From assembly GCF_000421965.1 (NCBI RefSeq), contig NZ_ATAY01000024.1, forward strand, positions 1-64,000: 64,000 bases of DNA, read 5' to 3'. Position 1 is the first letter of the stretch, and every line of letters begins with the position of its first letter. The notes beneath the pieces are model-generated. The model had not been told where the DNA came from. It worked only from the letters and a program-made list of their open reading frames with translations, and did not search any database. This DNA is from Ruminiclostridium papyrosolvens C7. Lineage in GTDB: Bacteria > Bacillota > Clostridia > Acetivibrionales > DSM-1351. A program made the position numbers and the translations under genes. Shown here piece by piece: positions 54,513 to 64,000 of the stretch.

Positions 54513-54528
54513 ATTTTATTTTAATTAA

Positions 54529-56097
54529 TTATTTTGCATATTCAATAGCTCTAGTTTCCCTTAGCAGAGTAACTTTAATCTGTCCGGGATATTCAAGCTC
54601 ATCTTCAATCTTCTTGACTATTTCTCTTGCCTTCAGAACTATATCTGCGTCATTTACAACATCAGGCTTAACCATTATTCTGATTTCTCTTCCTGCCTGA
54701 ATTGCAAAACACTTTTCAACCCCCTCAAAGGAGTTTGCAATCTCTTCAAGCTTCTCAAGACGCTTGATGTAGGATTCCAGTGTTTCTCTTCTCGCACCCG
54801 GTCTTGCAGCTGAAATAGAATCCGCAGCCTGTACAAGTACTGAAACTACATTTGTTGCCTCTACATCACCGTGGTGAGCAAGAATAGCATTTACCACATC
54901 AGCACTTTCCTTGTACTTCTTAGCAACATCAGCACCGATAGTAACATGGGAACCTTCCACCTCATGGTCAATAGCCTTTCCGATGTCATGGAGCAAACCT
55001 GCTCTTTTTGCAAGTTGAACATCAACACCAAGTTCAGCAGCCATTATACCTGCAAGGTGAGATACCTCTATGGAATGGTTAAGTACATTCTGCCCGTAAC
55101 TTGTTCTGAACTTAAGTTTACCCAAAAGCCTTACAAGTTCCGGATGCAAGCCGTGCACGCCTGTTTCAAATGCTGCATTGTCACCTTCCTGACGAATAGT
55201 GTTGTCAACCTCTTTTTTAGCTTTTTCAACCATTTCTTCGATTCTTGCGGGGTGAATTCTTCCATCAAGAATAAGCTTCTCAAGAGTTAATCTGGCAACC
55301 TCTCTTCGTATAGGATCAAATCCAGACAGTATTACAGCCTCAGGTGTATCATCAATAATCAAATCAATTCCTGTCAAGGTCTCAAGAGTCCTTATATTTC
55401 TACCCTCACGACCGATAATTCTTCCCTTCATCTCATCATTAGGTAAAGGTACTACAGAAACAGTAGCTTCAGATACATGATCGGCAGCACACTTCTGAAT
55501 TGCAGTTGCCAATATATCCTTTGCCTTACGGTCTGCTTCCTGCTTGGCACTAGACTCAATTTCCTTTATAAGTGCTGCAGCCTCATGTTTTACTTCGTTT
55601 TCAATGTTACGAAGCAAGTATTCTTTGGCATCTTCTACAGATAATCCGGCAATTCTTTCAAGCTCTTCAGTTTGCTTTTTAACAAGCTCTTCGGACTGCT
55701 CTTGCAAAACTTCAATATCCTTCAGCTTTTTATTTAAAGCTTCATCTTTCTGTTCAAGTGCTTCTACTTTCTTGTCGAGTGTTTCTTCCTTCTGAACAAG
55801 CCTTCTTTCCTGCCTCATAAACTCATTTCGTCTATCCTTGATATCCCTGTCAAGTTCTACTCTGCTTTTATGAATTTCTTCTTTAGCCTCAAAAAGTGCT
55901 TCCCTCTTCTTATTCTCGCCTTGTTTAAAAGCCTCTCCAACAATTCTTTGGGCCTCCTGCTCGGCACTGCCTATTTGGGCTTCTGCCTGCTTTTTTCTGG
56001 CCTCAAATCCTCTATCATAAAATATTTTAGAAGCAATAACTGCAATAATTAATCCGCAGGCCAATCCTATTAAAATATTAACTATTATCTTAAACAC
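54529..56097 (-). CDS. rny: Ribonuclease Y
   Basis: RNase Y is the membrane-anchored endonuclease that starts mRNA decay in many Firmicutes. The 522-residue protein has an N-terminal membrane helix ([19 protein letters not shown]), a long coiled coil (about 30-185), a KH domain ([19 protein letters not shown]) and an HD domain with catalytic [10 protein letters not shown] and AHHGD. The start is a GTG at 56097 behind AAGGAGGAG; spacing is very short, so the real start is uncertain within a few codons. A long leader and promoter lie upstream. Confidence 0.95.
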   Translation of the reverse strand: MFKIIVNILIGLACGLIIAVIASKIFYDRGFEARKKQAEAQIGSAEQEAQRIVGEAFKQGENKKREALFEAKEEIHKSRVELDRDIKDRRNEFMRQERRLVQKEETLDKKVEALEQKDEALNKKLKDIEVLQEQSEELVKKQTEELERIAGLSVEDAKEYLLRNIENEVKHEAAALIKEIESSAKQEADRKAKDILATAIQKCAADHVSEATVSVVPLPNDEMKGRIIGREGRNIRTLETLTGIDLIIDDTPEAVILSGFDPIRREVARLTLEKLILDGRIHPARIEEMVEKAKKEVDNTIRQEGDNAAFETGVHGLHPELVRLLGKLKFRTSYGQNVLNHSIEVSHLAGIMAAELGVDVQLAKRAGLLHDIGKAIDHEVEGSHVTIGADVAKKYKESADVVNAILAHHGDVEATNVVSVLVQAADSISAARPGARRETLESYIKRLEKLEEIANSFEGVEKCFAIQAGREIRIMVKPDVVNDADIVLKAREIVKKIEDELEYPGQIKVTLLRETRAIEYAK

Positions 56098-56543
56098 CTC
56101 CTCCTTATTCAGTTTTCAAAGCTCAAATTTCATAATTCGCAATAACCATATTAATATTGGAATAAAAGCAGAAATGAACCTATAAAGGCCTATGTACTGT
56201 AGAATAGCACAATATAATAATAACTAAGCGGTATATGGCTATGACCGATACAAATAATGTATAAAACTCAAACATATGAGACGTTTTACTAAATATGTCA
56301 TTTAAACTACGCATAATACCAGAATTTTTACAATAATCCCAGCTGAAGCTTTTTTAACATTAATAAAACAAACCTGCATATATATATTAGCCTAAATAGC
56401 TTAATAATCAATTAATATAACTCTACAATACGAACTGGCTCTTACTCCATAATCAATTTAATTGTAAACTTATTTAATTTTTATGTCAAGAATGAAAAGT
56501 ACAAACGCTATTCCTTAGTTTTTGTTATTATTGACCAAGGAAA
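56098..56543 (-). other. AT-rich gap, predicted long leader of rny
   Basis: This 446-bp interval has no credible gene. It holds a consensus promoter near the folD side (56461-56489), which would give rny a leader of about 357 nt. I see no strong hairpin, riboswitch pattern or short coding frame in it. A weak TTCCTT/AAGGAA pairing near 56510-56545 may help end folD. Confidence 0.4.
56461..56489 (-). promoter_or_regulatory. Consensus sigma-A promoter of rny
   Basis: On the minus strand a perfect TTGACA and TACAAT are separated by exactly 17 nt, between the folD stop and rny. Confidence 0.8.
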
Positions 56544-57398
56544 TTATAGCCTGTTTTGTAACAATGCTGCCTTATATGTATTTTTCATCAACATGGCTCT
56601 GGTCATGGGGCCAACTCCGCCTGTTACCTTTGTAATTGCAGATGCTACTTCCGAAACCTCCGCAAATTGAACATCCCCAACTAATTTGCCATCTGCTCCC
56701 CTTGATACGCCTACATCAATAACAACGGCACCCGGTTTTACAAATTCGGGTTTGATAAACTCCGATTTCCCAATGGCAACTACCAAAATATCTGCACTTC
56801 TACATACTTCCTGAATATTGGCAGTTTTGGAGTGGCATATGGTTACGGTTGCATTTTTTGCAAGAAGCAAAATAGCCTGGGGCTTTCCCACTATATTGCT
56901 CCTGCCAACTACAACGCAGTTCTTTCCCGATATTTCAATATTATTTTCTTCCAGCAATTCCACAACCCCGGCCGGAGTGCATGGCAGGAATTCAGGTTTT
57001 CCAATCATGAGCTTTCCAACATTCATAGGATGGAAGCAATCGGCATCCTTATCGGGGCTTATTGCTGCAATAACCTTATCTTCATTTATGTGCTTTGGTA
57101 TCGGCAACTGGACAAGTATACCATTTACAGCAGCATCATTGTTCAATGTTTCTATTAAACCCAGTAATTCTTCTTCTGAAGTACTTGCAGGAAGTGCGTA
57201 TTCAAATGATTTTATACCGATTTCAGCACAATCGTTCTTTTTGTGGTTTACATATACCCTTGACGCAGGGTCGTCGCCTACAATAATAACTGCAAGTCCG
57301 GGATTTATACCCTTTAACTTCAATTCGTCTATTTTTGCTTTTAGCTCAGACTTGACTTTTGCCGCAAGCTCAGTTCCATTCAAAACTTTGGCAGACAT
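56544..57398 (-). CDS. folD: Methylenetetrahydrofolate dehydrogenase/cyclohydrolase
   Basis: FolD interconverts 5,10-methylene-THF, methenyl-THF and 10-formyl-THF with NADP+. The 284-residue protein shows YVNHKKNDCAEIGI with the catalytic Lys, VQLPIPKHINEDKV, VVVGRSNIVGKP for NADP and GGVGPMTRAMLMKNT. GGAAAGGAA lies before the ATG. No THF riboswitch is visible in the 53-nt gap upstream. The ygiQ-type gene precedes it in the same direction. Confidence 0.96.
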   Translation of the reverse strand: MSAKVLNGTELAAKVKSELKAKIDELKLKGINPGLAVIIVGDDPASRVYVNHKKNDCAEIGIKSFEYALPASTSEEELLGLIETLNNDAAVNGILVQLPIPKHINEDKVIAAISPDKDADCFHPMNVGKLMIGKPEFLPCTPAGVVELLEENNIEISGKNCVVVGRSNIVGKPQAILLLAKNATVTICHSKTANIQEVCRSADILVVAIGKSEFIKPEFVKPGAVVIDVGVSRGADGKLVGDVQFAEVSEVASAITKVTGGVGPMTRAMLMKNTYKAALLQNRL

Positions 57399-57451
57399 GG
57401 TTTATTCCTTTCCTTTTTCCTAAGTATTTTTTATAACTATTACATTTTATT

Positions 57452-59506
57452 TTATCGTTTTTTTCTTGTCAAATTTTTCATGTCACCCGATTTTGATTTA
57501 GCATTTGTATAGGCTGTCTTACTACTTTGTTTTCTATTTTTGTTACTATTTTCCCTATTTGTTTGCTTTGCAGATTTTCCACTTTTGACAGTATTCCCTT
57601 TATTTACTCCTCTTGAAACTCTCCCCTTGCCGCCTTCGCCCTCTGTTTTTCCCTTATTGGGTGTATTACCATACTGTTTACCTCTTAAAGGTTTTACAAG
57701 ACAATTGGGGCCAAATCCGATTAGGTCTTCCCTATGTGCTTCCTTTAGCGCCTCTATTACCAGATGGTAATTTTCCTTTTTACGGTATTGTAACAGCGCT
57801 CTTTGCATGGCTTTTTCCTTCGGTGTTTTTGGCACATATACCTTCTTCATGTTCCTTGCATCATAACCTGTATAGAACATACAGGTTGAAAGTGTTCCGG
57901 GTGTCGGGTAAAAATCCTGAACCTGTTCAGGCATATACCCCTGCTGCTTTAAGTATTCTGCCAATTCTACGGCAGCATTTAAATCACTCCCCGGATGGCT
58001 TGAAATCAAATAGGGAACGAGATACTGTTCCTTATGAATTTTTTCGTTTATATCATAAAATTTCTTCACAAATCGGTCGTATAGTTGTCTTTTTGGTTTT
58101 CCCATTTTCTCTAAAACCCTATCCACTACATGCTCCGGTGCAACTTTAAGCTGACCGCTGACATGATGCTCACATAATTCAGTGAAAAAGTCGTCATTTT
58201 TGTCAAGCATTAAGTAGTCGTAACGTATTCCTGAGCGGATAAATACTTTCTTAACATCAGGAAGTGCCCTGAGTTTACGTAAAAGATCCAGATACTCAGA
58301 ATGATCTACTATCAGGTTTTTACAAGGTTCAGGATGTAGACATTGTTTCTCTTTGCAGACGCCGTTTTTAACCTGTTTTTCACAGGCAACATTCCTGAAG
58401 TTGGCTGTTGGGCCGCCCACATCATGTATATATCCTTTAAAACCCTGTGTCCAGGTAAGTTTCTTTGCCTCATTTAATATTGATGCCTGGCTCCTTTTTT
58501 GAATTACCCTGCCCTGATGAAAATTCAAAGCACAAAAAGAACAGCCGCCATAGCAGCCTCTGTGACTTGTTATGCTGAACTCCACCTCATTAATTGCAGG
58601 AATCCCTCCGTACTTTTCGTAAACGGGATGGTATGTCCTTTCGTATGGAAAGGCATAAACCCTGTCCAATTCAGCTGTTGATAAAGGCATTATAGGAGGA
58701 TTCTGAACCAGATATCTGTCACCGTGAGGTTGTACCAATATCCTTCCGTTTATTGCATCCTGCTCGTTATACTGAATTTTGAAAGCTTCGGCATATACTT
58801 TTTTACTTTCCTGTACCGCTTCAAATGAGGGCAATACAGCCACTTTCTTAGTTCCCTTTGAATCGATTGCCTCCCTGACTTCAGCCGGAAGTTCTTCGTA
58901 TCTTGCAAGGTACGCGCTGCCGCGTAAATTCTTGATACTATGGACAGGAATGTCTTTTTTCAGTAATCTTGCTATCTCAGTTATAGGCTTTTCACCCATT
59001 CCGTATACAAGAAGGTCAGCTTTGGAATCTACAAGAATTGATCTCCTTACTTTATCATCCCAGTAGTCATAATGTGCAAATCTTCTAAGACTTGCTTCAA
59101 GTCCTCCGATTATAACAGGTGTATCCTTAAATATCTCTTTTATCTTGTTTGCATATACTATTACGGCCCTGTCAGGTCTGTACCCGGCTTTACCTCCCGG
59201 GGAATACAAATCTGTGGATCTTTTCTTTTTACTGGCCGTGTAGTGATTTACCATTGAATCTATAACCCCTGAGGATATAAGTACACCGTACTTTGGTCTT
59301 CCCAATTTCTTGAAATCCTCGCTGTTTTTCCAGTCGGGCTGGGCTATTATTCCGACCTTAAAGCCTTCGCTTTCCAAAACTCTGGTTATTATTGCATGTC
59401 CGAAACTGGGATGATCCACGTAAGCATCCCCGCTTATATATAAAAAGTCAAGCTGATCCCAGCCTTTTTCATTCATGTCTTCAAAACTTATGGGTAAAAA
59501 ACTCAT
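57452..59506 (-). CDS. YgiQ-family radical SAM protein
   Basis: A 684-residue protein. The N-terminal domain (to about 300) contains [18 protein letters not shown] and [16 protein letters not shown]. The radical SAM core has CYGGCSFC near residue 320. Further cysteine-rich segments [15 protein letters not shown] and HPEPC lie near 370-390, and a DUF3362-type C-terminal domain follows. The tail (from about 620) is Lys/Asn/Gly-rich and probably disordered. The family's reaction is not established. AAGGTG precedes the ATG. A perfect inverted repeat lies upstream. Confidence 0.92.
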   Translation of the reverse strand: MSFLPISFEDMNEKGWDQLDFLYISGDAYVDHPSFGHAIITRVLESEGFKVGIIAQPDWKNSEDFKKLGRPKYGVLISSGVIDSMVNHYTASKKKRSTDLYSPGGKAGYRPDRAVIVYANKIKEIFKDTPVIIGGLEASLRRFAHYDYWDDKVRRSILVDSKADLLVYGMGEKPITEIARLLKKDIPVHSIKNLRGSAYLARYEELPAEVREAIDSKGTKKVAVLPSFEAVQESKKVYAEAFKIQYNEQDAINGRILVQPHGDRYLVQNPPIMPLSTAELDRVYAFPYERTYHPVYEKYGGIPAINEVEFSITSHRGCYGGCSFCALNFHQGRVIQKRSQASILNEAKKLTWTQGFKGYIHDVGGPTANFRNVACEKQVKNGVCKEKQCLHPEPCKNLIVDHSEYLDLLRKLRALPDVKKVFIRSGIRYDYLMLDKNDDFFTELCEHHVSGQLKVAPEHVVDRVLEKMGKPKRQLYDRFVKKFYDINEKIHKEQYLVPYLISSHPGSDLNAAVELAEYLKQQGYMPEQVQDFYPTPGTLSTCMFYTGYDARNMKKVYVPKTPKEKAMQRALLQYRKKENYHLVIEALKEAHREDLIGFGPNCLVKPLRGKQYGNTPNKGKTEGEGGKGRVSRGVNKGNTVKSGKSAKQTNRENSNKNRKQSSKTAYTNAKSKSGDMKNLTRKKR

Positions 59507-59544
59507 TTATTCACCTTGTACTAACGTTTTATCTGTCAGTACCA

Positions 59545-59594
59545 CCTTATTTGTTATTTGATATTTTCTATGTTATTTTAACACAAATAAGGTT
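59545..59594. repeat. Perfect 11-bp inverted repeat before the YgiQ-type gene
   Basis: ACCTTATTTGT (59545-59555) and ACAAATAAGGT (59584-59594) are exact inverses, 28 nt apart. They lie between the TPR gene stop and the YgiQ-type gene start. It could be an mRNA hairpin or an operator. No T tract follows, so it is not a typical terminator. Confidence 0.55.
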
Positions 59595-59608
59595 ATAGTA
59601 AACAATAA

Positions 59609-61372
59609 TTACGAAACCAGTTCTACAAAATCAGAATTTGTTCTCATGTAATCAAAAACGTTGTTCCGGCTAATTTCCTGTTTGATTCCCGAATCCTTGC
59701 TTACAGCCTTCTTTAGATTATCTAATGCAATATCCTGCTTTTTCATTAATGCATAAACAGCTGCTATATTATAATACAATTCGCCCTCCTCCATTCTGTC
59801 ATCAAGAGCTTTTCCATATGCCTTGATTGCTTCATCATACTGTTTTAATTCGGTTAATGAAGCACCCAGATAGTAATAAACATCCTTGTCCTTCGGATTC
59901 AACTCAACAGCTCTTGTAAAGGCATCTGCAGAGTCCTCATATCGTTTCAGCTCAAACAATACAACACCCATGTTAAAATAAAGTCTGAAATTATCAGGAT
60001 TAAGCTTAATTCCTGCAGTATATGCGGCAAGAGACTCGACATGTCTTTGACTTTTCGCAAACACTATTCCAAGGTTGTTATATGCATCTATAAAATCCGG
60101 CTTTAACTGAATTGCAGCTCTAAAACAATCTATTGCTTTTTCTGTTTCATCTGTCTCATTATAGATTAAACCCATCTTGTACAAACTTTCGTGACTTTTT
60201 TGGTTATGGCTTATGGTCTGCATATATTCAGTAATTGCATTTTTGTACTCTTTATTTTGAAAATAACATTCTGCAAGGTTATAATGTCCTATATAATCAA
60301 CGTCATTAATTGTAATATATGTTTTAAAGACCTTAATAGCTTCGGAATACTGTCCTACTGACATAAATAACTTTCCAAGGAGGATATATGCATCTGCCTG
60401 CCGGGGGTTGTTCTTTATACATGTTTCAAAACGTACTTTCGCCTCTTCTATATTGCCCAGTTCAACTAAAAGTTTTCCCAGTGACAATGAGAGTTCATAA
60501 TTACTATCATCATTTTTCAGCAAATCTTCATAGTACATAACCGCATCTGCTTGCCGGCCTGTCGTAGTATATATCCTGCCGATACCTTCCTTTGCGGTCG
60601 AACACTCAGGATTTATTTCCAAAGCCTTAAAGAAGTTCTCCAGCGCAAGTTCTGTTTTTCCCATATTGAAGTATGTTATACCGAGGTTTACATAAACAAG
60701 ATGCTTTTTGTCGAATTGCTCATTCAACTCCAGCACTTTTCTATAGCAAGAGACTGCCTCTCTAAACATTCCTTTTTTAAAGCATACATTTCCATAGTTG
60801 AAAAACAGATTCCCCGGAGTTTGTGTAATGTCCAGCATACCTCTATATATTTCGTATGCAAAATCATAATTTCCCTGACTATATCCATTCTCGGCCTGAA
60901 TTAACTTCTTTTTAATTCCAAAAAACAAATCATCTTTTAGTAAATTCAATTCAGAAATAGTGTCATCAACAAAATCTTCATTTTCCAATACATCCATAAC
61001 CCTTTGACTTATCTCAGAAGTACTGATGCAGGAGGATTCCGGCAAACTGTTTTCATCCTGCGATATTATTTCATTTTTAACTGTTATATAGTCCGTATGT
61101 CTCTCTGCAGCTCTGTGACTATTTATTATTAACCTGTAATCCCATATAATAAAACATGCCGGAATTAATATCCCGAATCCAATATAAAAAAGCTCAATAC
61201 TATTACTGATTTTTACATCATTTACAAGAGATAGAATTACTATCGTTAATGCAGAAAGCTGAATAGTGAATGAAACAAGTGTTACAGCCTTTTTAGCCTT
61301 TATAAGTCTGTAAAATACATAACAAAGAAGTAAAACCATTAAACAAGTATTAAATGAAGTTAATATAAACAT
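59609..61372 (-). CDS. Membrane-anchored tetratricopeptide-repeat protein
   Basis: A 587-residue protein. Residues about 3-95 hold three hydrophobic segments, and a charged linker runs to about 165. Roughly twelve tetratricopeptide repeats follow (about 170-560) with the pattern W/YxxLGxxYxxxGxxxxAxxxYxxAlxxxP (for example YNNLGIVFAKSQRHVESLAAY). It is a likely scaffold for a membrane-associated complex; the partner is unknown. GTGGGGG precedes the ATG. It lies between the YgiQ-type gene and ftsK, all on the minus strand, probably as a separate unit because an ftsK terminator precedes it. Confidence 0.87.
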   Translation of the reverse strand: MFILTSFNTCLMVLLLCYVFYRLIKAKKAVTLVSFTIQLSALTIVILSLVNDVKISNSIELFYIGFGILIPACFIIWDYRLIINSHRAAERHTDYITVKNEIISQDENSLPESSCISTSEISQRVMDVLENEDFVDDTISELNLLKDDLFFGIKKKLIQAENGYSQGNYDFAYEIYRGMLDITQTPGNLFFNYGNVCFKKGMFREAVSCYRKVLELNEQFDKKHLVYVNLGITYFNMGKTELALENFFKALEINPECSTAKEGIGRIYTTTGRQADAVMYYEDLLKNDDSNYELSLSLGKLLVELGNIEEAKVRFETCIKNNPRQADAYILLGKLFMSVGQYSEAIKVFKTYITINDVDYIGHYNLAECYFQNKEYKNAITEYMQTISHNQKSHESLYKMGLIYNETDETEKAIDCFRAAIQLKPDFIDAYNNLGIVFAKSQRHVESLAAYTAGIKLNPDNFRLYFNMGVVLFELKRYEDSADAFTRAVELNPKDKDVYYYLGASLTELKQYDEAIKAYGKALDDRMEEGELYYNIAAVYALMKKQDIALDNLKKAVSKDSGIKQEISRNNVFDYMRTNSDFVELVS

Positions 61373-61489
61373 TTTTGTACCCCCACGTATTTTATAAATT
61401 TTCTTTAGCTAGTCCACTATTAAGTGTGTATTAATAAAATAGTTATGAGAAAGGGCACATATTTATACCGGTCGGGAAATAATCTGCTA

Positions 61490-61534
61490 ACAAAAAAATG
61501 TATGAATCAGTTTAAGCTATTCATACATTTTTAA
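61490..61534 (-). terminator. Intrinsic terminator after ftsK/spoIIIE
   Basis: AAAAATGTATGAAT (61494-61507) pairs perfectly with ATTCATACATTTTT (61519-61532). On the minus strand it runs into T7, about 35 nt beyond the ftsK stop. Confidence 0.88.
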
Positions 61535-61569
61535 ATAAATATTATTTCGATATTAAATTATATATAACA

Positions 61570-64000
61570 TTACTGGTTTGCTTTTTGCCTGTCATTCTGG
61601 TTCATTTGCATTTCCATCCACTGCTGTTTTGAGATTAACACCTGTCTGGGTTTGCTGCCCTCAAACCTGCCAACTATGTTTCGCGCTTCCATTTGGTCTA
61701 TTATTCTTGCGGCTCTTGAATAACCAACTTTGAACTTCCTCTGAACGAGTGAAACTGATGCCTGTCCTGCGTCAACAACCATTTCTATAGCCTGATTCAA
61801 AAGTTCATCGTTATCTCCCGGGTTATCATCTTTTCCCGTAGCCTGATCATTTATTTTTTCAATTATATCTTCATCATAAGAAGTATAACCCTGTGTCTTA
61901 ATAAATTCTACTACTCTCTCAACCTCCGTATCAGATACAAATGATCCCTTTACTCTCAAAGGCTTTGGTTCTCCAACCGGATAGAACAACATATCTCCCT
62001 TTCCAAGAAGTTTTTCTGCTCCGCTCATATCAAGTATTGTCCTTGAGTCCACCTGTGACGAAACGGCAAAAGAAATTCTTGAAGGAATATTTGCCTTTAT
62101 AACACCGGTAATTACGTCTACAGAAGGCCTTTGTGTTGCAATTACCAAGTGCATTCCGGCTGCTCTTGCCATCTGTGCCAGACGGCATATAGCATCCTCA
62201 ACATCATTAGGAGCAACCATCATAAGGTCCGCAAGTTCGTCTACTATAATTACAACATGCGGCAATATGCCCTGCTCATTATTAGCCTTTAACATTGCAT
62301 TGTATCCCTTTAAATCTCTTACACCCTTGTCGGCAAACAACTTGTACCTGTTTACCATTTCCTGTACGGCCCAATTAAGCGCTCCGGCAGCCTTCTTAGG
62401 GTCTGTAACTACGGGTATCAGTAAATGTGGGATACCGTTATAAATTCCAAGCTCAACTACTTTTGGGTCAACCATCAGAAGCTTAACCTCTTCTGGTGAT
62501 GCCTTGAATAAAATGCTCATTATTAAACTATTGATACATACACTTTTACCTGAACCCGTAGCACCTGCAACCAACAAATGAGGCATTTTACCGATATCTG
62601 CAACAACCGTTTCCCCGGAAATGTCTTTTCCAACTGAAAAAGCAAGTTTTGAGGAATGATTTGAAAATTCTCTTGATTCTATAATATCCTTTAAAAGAAC
62701 AGCTGACATTTCCTTGTTTGGCACTTCTATGCCCACAGCGGCCTTCCCCGGAATCGGAGCTTCAATTCTTACACCTGCTGCTGCAAGGTTAAGGGCTATA
62801 TCATCAGACAAATTTACAATCTTGCTAACCTTTACTCCGGGACTTGGCTGTATTTCATATCTGGTTACGGCAGGCCCACGGCTAATATTAATAACACGTG
62901 CATCAACCCCAAAGCTCTTTAATGTATCCTCTAACTTCTTTGCACCTTCAAGTGCAACATTCTTTAATTCCTTTACATTGAGATCGTCCTTATTTGAATC
63001 CAGTAAATCCGTTGAAGGATAATTATAAATCATAGGTTTCTGTATCTCTGTTTGAGGTATAACAAGTTCATCCTGATTACTTTCATCAGCCGTAACCGTT
63101 TCTGTCTCTGATGGCTGACTTATTTGACCGTCTGTATTTTCATCAGGGATATTCTGATTCTCCAAATCATCGAAAGAGTTGGTGTCAGGGCATAATCCTG
63201 TCTCTTTTATATCAGATATTACCAGTTCGTCGGCAACATCATTAAACCCGGTAAGGCTGACAGTGAATTCTTCCGTCTCTTCTTCAACAGCTTCAACCTC
63301 TGGCTCCTGATTTTCAGGCTCTTGTTCAAGCTTGTTAGCTGATTTTCCTCTGTTCTCACGTTCTATTTTAAAGTTAATTATTTTTTGTTTTTTACTAGGT
63401 TTTTCCTCATTGACTTCTGTGTCATTTGCAGACTCTGCCTGAGCTTCCATTCTCTCCTGCTTCTTTATCTTTCTGTTTTCATTAGCTGATTTCATTTTAT
63501 TGGAAAAGTATAGCGAAACATTTTTTAGGAAAGCCGCCATTGAAACATTGGTTAGCAAAATTACATCAATAATTGATATGGTTGTAAGAATTATGACAGT
63601 TCCCAATACCTGAAATGTCATCAAAAACGGCAGACTCAAAAGCCCTCCGAGTATACCTCCGCCAGACAATACTTTACCGTCTCCATAAAATTTCGAAATA
63701 CTGTAAAATAAATTTCTGCCCGAAAATTCTTCATAATCAAACACCGATACCTGTATAAAAGCTGATAGTAATACCAAAAGAACGCCAAAATATATTACCC
63801 GGCGTCTGAAATTATGACTATCCATCTTAAAAATCATAGCCACACCGTATACTATGAGAACAACAGGAACCATGTATGCCGCCACACCAAGAAAGCCAAG
63901 CATAACATTTGTTATGCCTTTACCGAAAACACCCATGGACTTTGTAAATATAAAACTGAAAAAAGCCAGTATTCCGAAAGCAAATAAAATAAGGCCTAAA
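61570..64000 (-). CDS. ftsK: FtsK/SpoIIIE DNA translocase, N-terminus beyond the window
   Basis: FtsK/SpoIIIE pumps DNA across the division or sporulation septum. The visible 809 codons include hydrophobic N-terminal segments, an acidic linker (about 170-290) and the RecA-like motor with [15 protein letters not shown] and [11 protein letters not shown]. The C-terminal gamma winged helix follows ([20 protein letters not shown]), which in the family reads orienting DNA sequences. Although an ATG exists at 63936, the frame stays open to the right edge and encodes another membrane helix ([17 protein letters not shown]), so the gene is truncated by the window. Whether it is the division (FtsK) or sporulation (SpoIIIE) version cannot be told. 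Confidence 0.95.
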   Translation of the reverse strand, partial: LGLILFAFGILAFFSFIFTKSMGVFGKGITNVMLGFLGVAAYMVPVVLIVYGVAMIFKMDSHNFRRRVIYFGVLLVLLSAFIQVSVFDYEEFSGRNLFYSISKFYGDGKVLSGGGILGGLLSLPFLMTFQVLGTVIILTTISIIDVILLTNVSMAAFLKNVSLYFSNKMKSANENRKIKKQERMEAQAESANDTEVNEEKPSKKQKIINFKIERENRGKSANKLEQEPENQEPEVEAVEEETEEFTVSLTGFNDVADELVISDIKETGLCPDTNSFDDLENQNIPDENTDGQISQPSETETVTADESNQDELVIPQTEIQKPMIYNYPSTDLLDSNKDDLNVKELKNVALEGAKKLEDTLKSFGVDARVINISRGPAVTRYEIQPSPGVKVSKIVNLSDDIALNLAAAGVRIEAPIPGKAAVGIEVPNKEMSAVLLKDIIESREFSNHSSKLAFSVGKDISGETVVADIGKMPHLLVAGATGSGKSVCINSLIMSILFKASPEEVKLLMVDPKVVELGIYNGIPHLLIPVVTDPKKAAGALNWAVQEMVNRYKLFADKGVRDLKGYNAMLKANNEQGILPHVVIIVDELADLMMVAPNDVEDAICRLAQMARAAGMHLVIATQRPSVDVITGVIKANIPSRISFAVSSQVDSRTILDMSGAEKLLGKGDMLFYPVGEPKPLRVKGSFVSDTEVERVVEFIKTQGYTSYDEDIIEKINDQATGKDDNPGDNDELLNQAIEMVVDAGQASVSLVQRKFKVGYSRAARIIDQMEARNIVGRFEGSKPRQVLISKQQWMEMQMNQNDRQKANQ

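Noticed and set aside
57399..57451. THF riboswitch before folD
   Set aside because: The gap is 53 nt, too short, and has no matching helices.
63934..63936. ATG at 63936 as the start of ftsK
   Set aside because: The frame stays open upstream to the window edge and encodes a typical FtsK membrane helix, and no ribosome binding site precedes this ATG.

Overview
The window looks like chromosome of a low-GC, Gram-positive, spore-forming anaerobe of the class Clostridia. Evidence: AT-rich DNA with strong AGGAGG-type ribosome binding sites, a spore photoproduct lyase, an S-layer-homology protein, a PyrR-attenuated pyr operon, the RNase Y-YmdB pair and an FtsK/SpoIIIE translocase. The gene content resembles the mesophilic Ruminiclostridium/Clostridium cellulolyticum group. 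That placement is an inference; no 16S rRNA, cohesin or dockerin is present. I see no phage, insertion sequence or CRISPR array.

Left part (1-26,970). The window opens inside a very large secreted protein (minus strand, cut by the left edge) made of at least 14 fibronectin-type-III-like modules and an Ig-like module, with a long structured-looking leader. Next come cobU-cobS-cobT for cobalamin nucleotide-loop assembly. A secreted GH18-like/SLH protein, whose catalytic Glu is Gln, converges on a secreted subtilase. Then follow an FMN azoreductase, a reductase downstream of a heterodimeric ABC exporter with tandem operator-like palindromes, and a DUF6512 membrane protein. A tightly coupled three-gene operon encodes an MTA/SAH-nucleosidase-like protein, an SPL-family radical SAM protein and an SDR. 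A set of small metabolic enzymes, tRNA-Lys(CUU), a PrsW-like protease, a C_GCAxxG_C_C/ferredoxin pair and a LysR/YeiH divergent pair complete this part.

Middle part (26,970-37,850). DUF134 and Mrp-NifX-like genes sit behind a perfect 28-bp palindrome. They are followed by a GGDEF-EAL membrane sensor, a DUF486-YibE/F pair, splB (its ribosome binding site lies in a terminator-like hairpin), a 14-repeat beta-propeller-like secreted protein, ybaK and a DUF1287 protein.

Right part (37,850-64,000), all minus strand. A complete pyrimidine operon runs pyrR-pyrB-pyrC-pyrF-carA-carB-pyrK-pyrD, then a histidine phosphatase and a divergent PyrE-like protein. It is preceded by a sigma-A promoter, one PyrR-binding loop and one intrinsic attenuator. 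Upstream lie ymdB-pgeF-oligopeptide lipoprotein-lspA-rluD, rny with a long leader, folD, a YgiQ-type radical SAM gene, a membrane TPR protein, and an ftsK/spoIIIE gene that runs off the right edge.

The best candidates for unfamiliar biology are the nucleosidase/SPL-like/SDR operon (17,157-19,676), the GH18 E-to-Q protein, the palindrome-controlled DUF134/Mrp cassette, the splB hairpin, and the unassigned structured leaders before the two secreted-protein genes.
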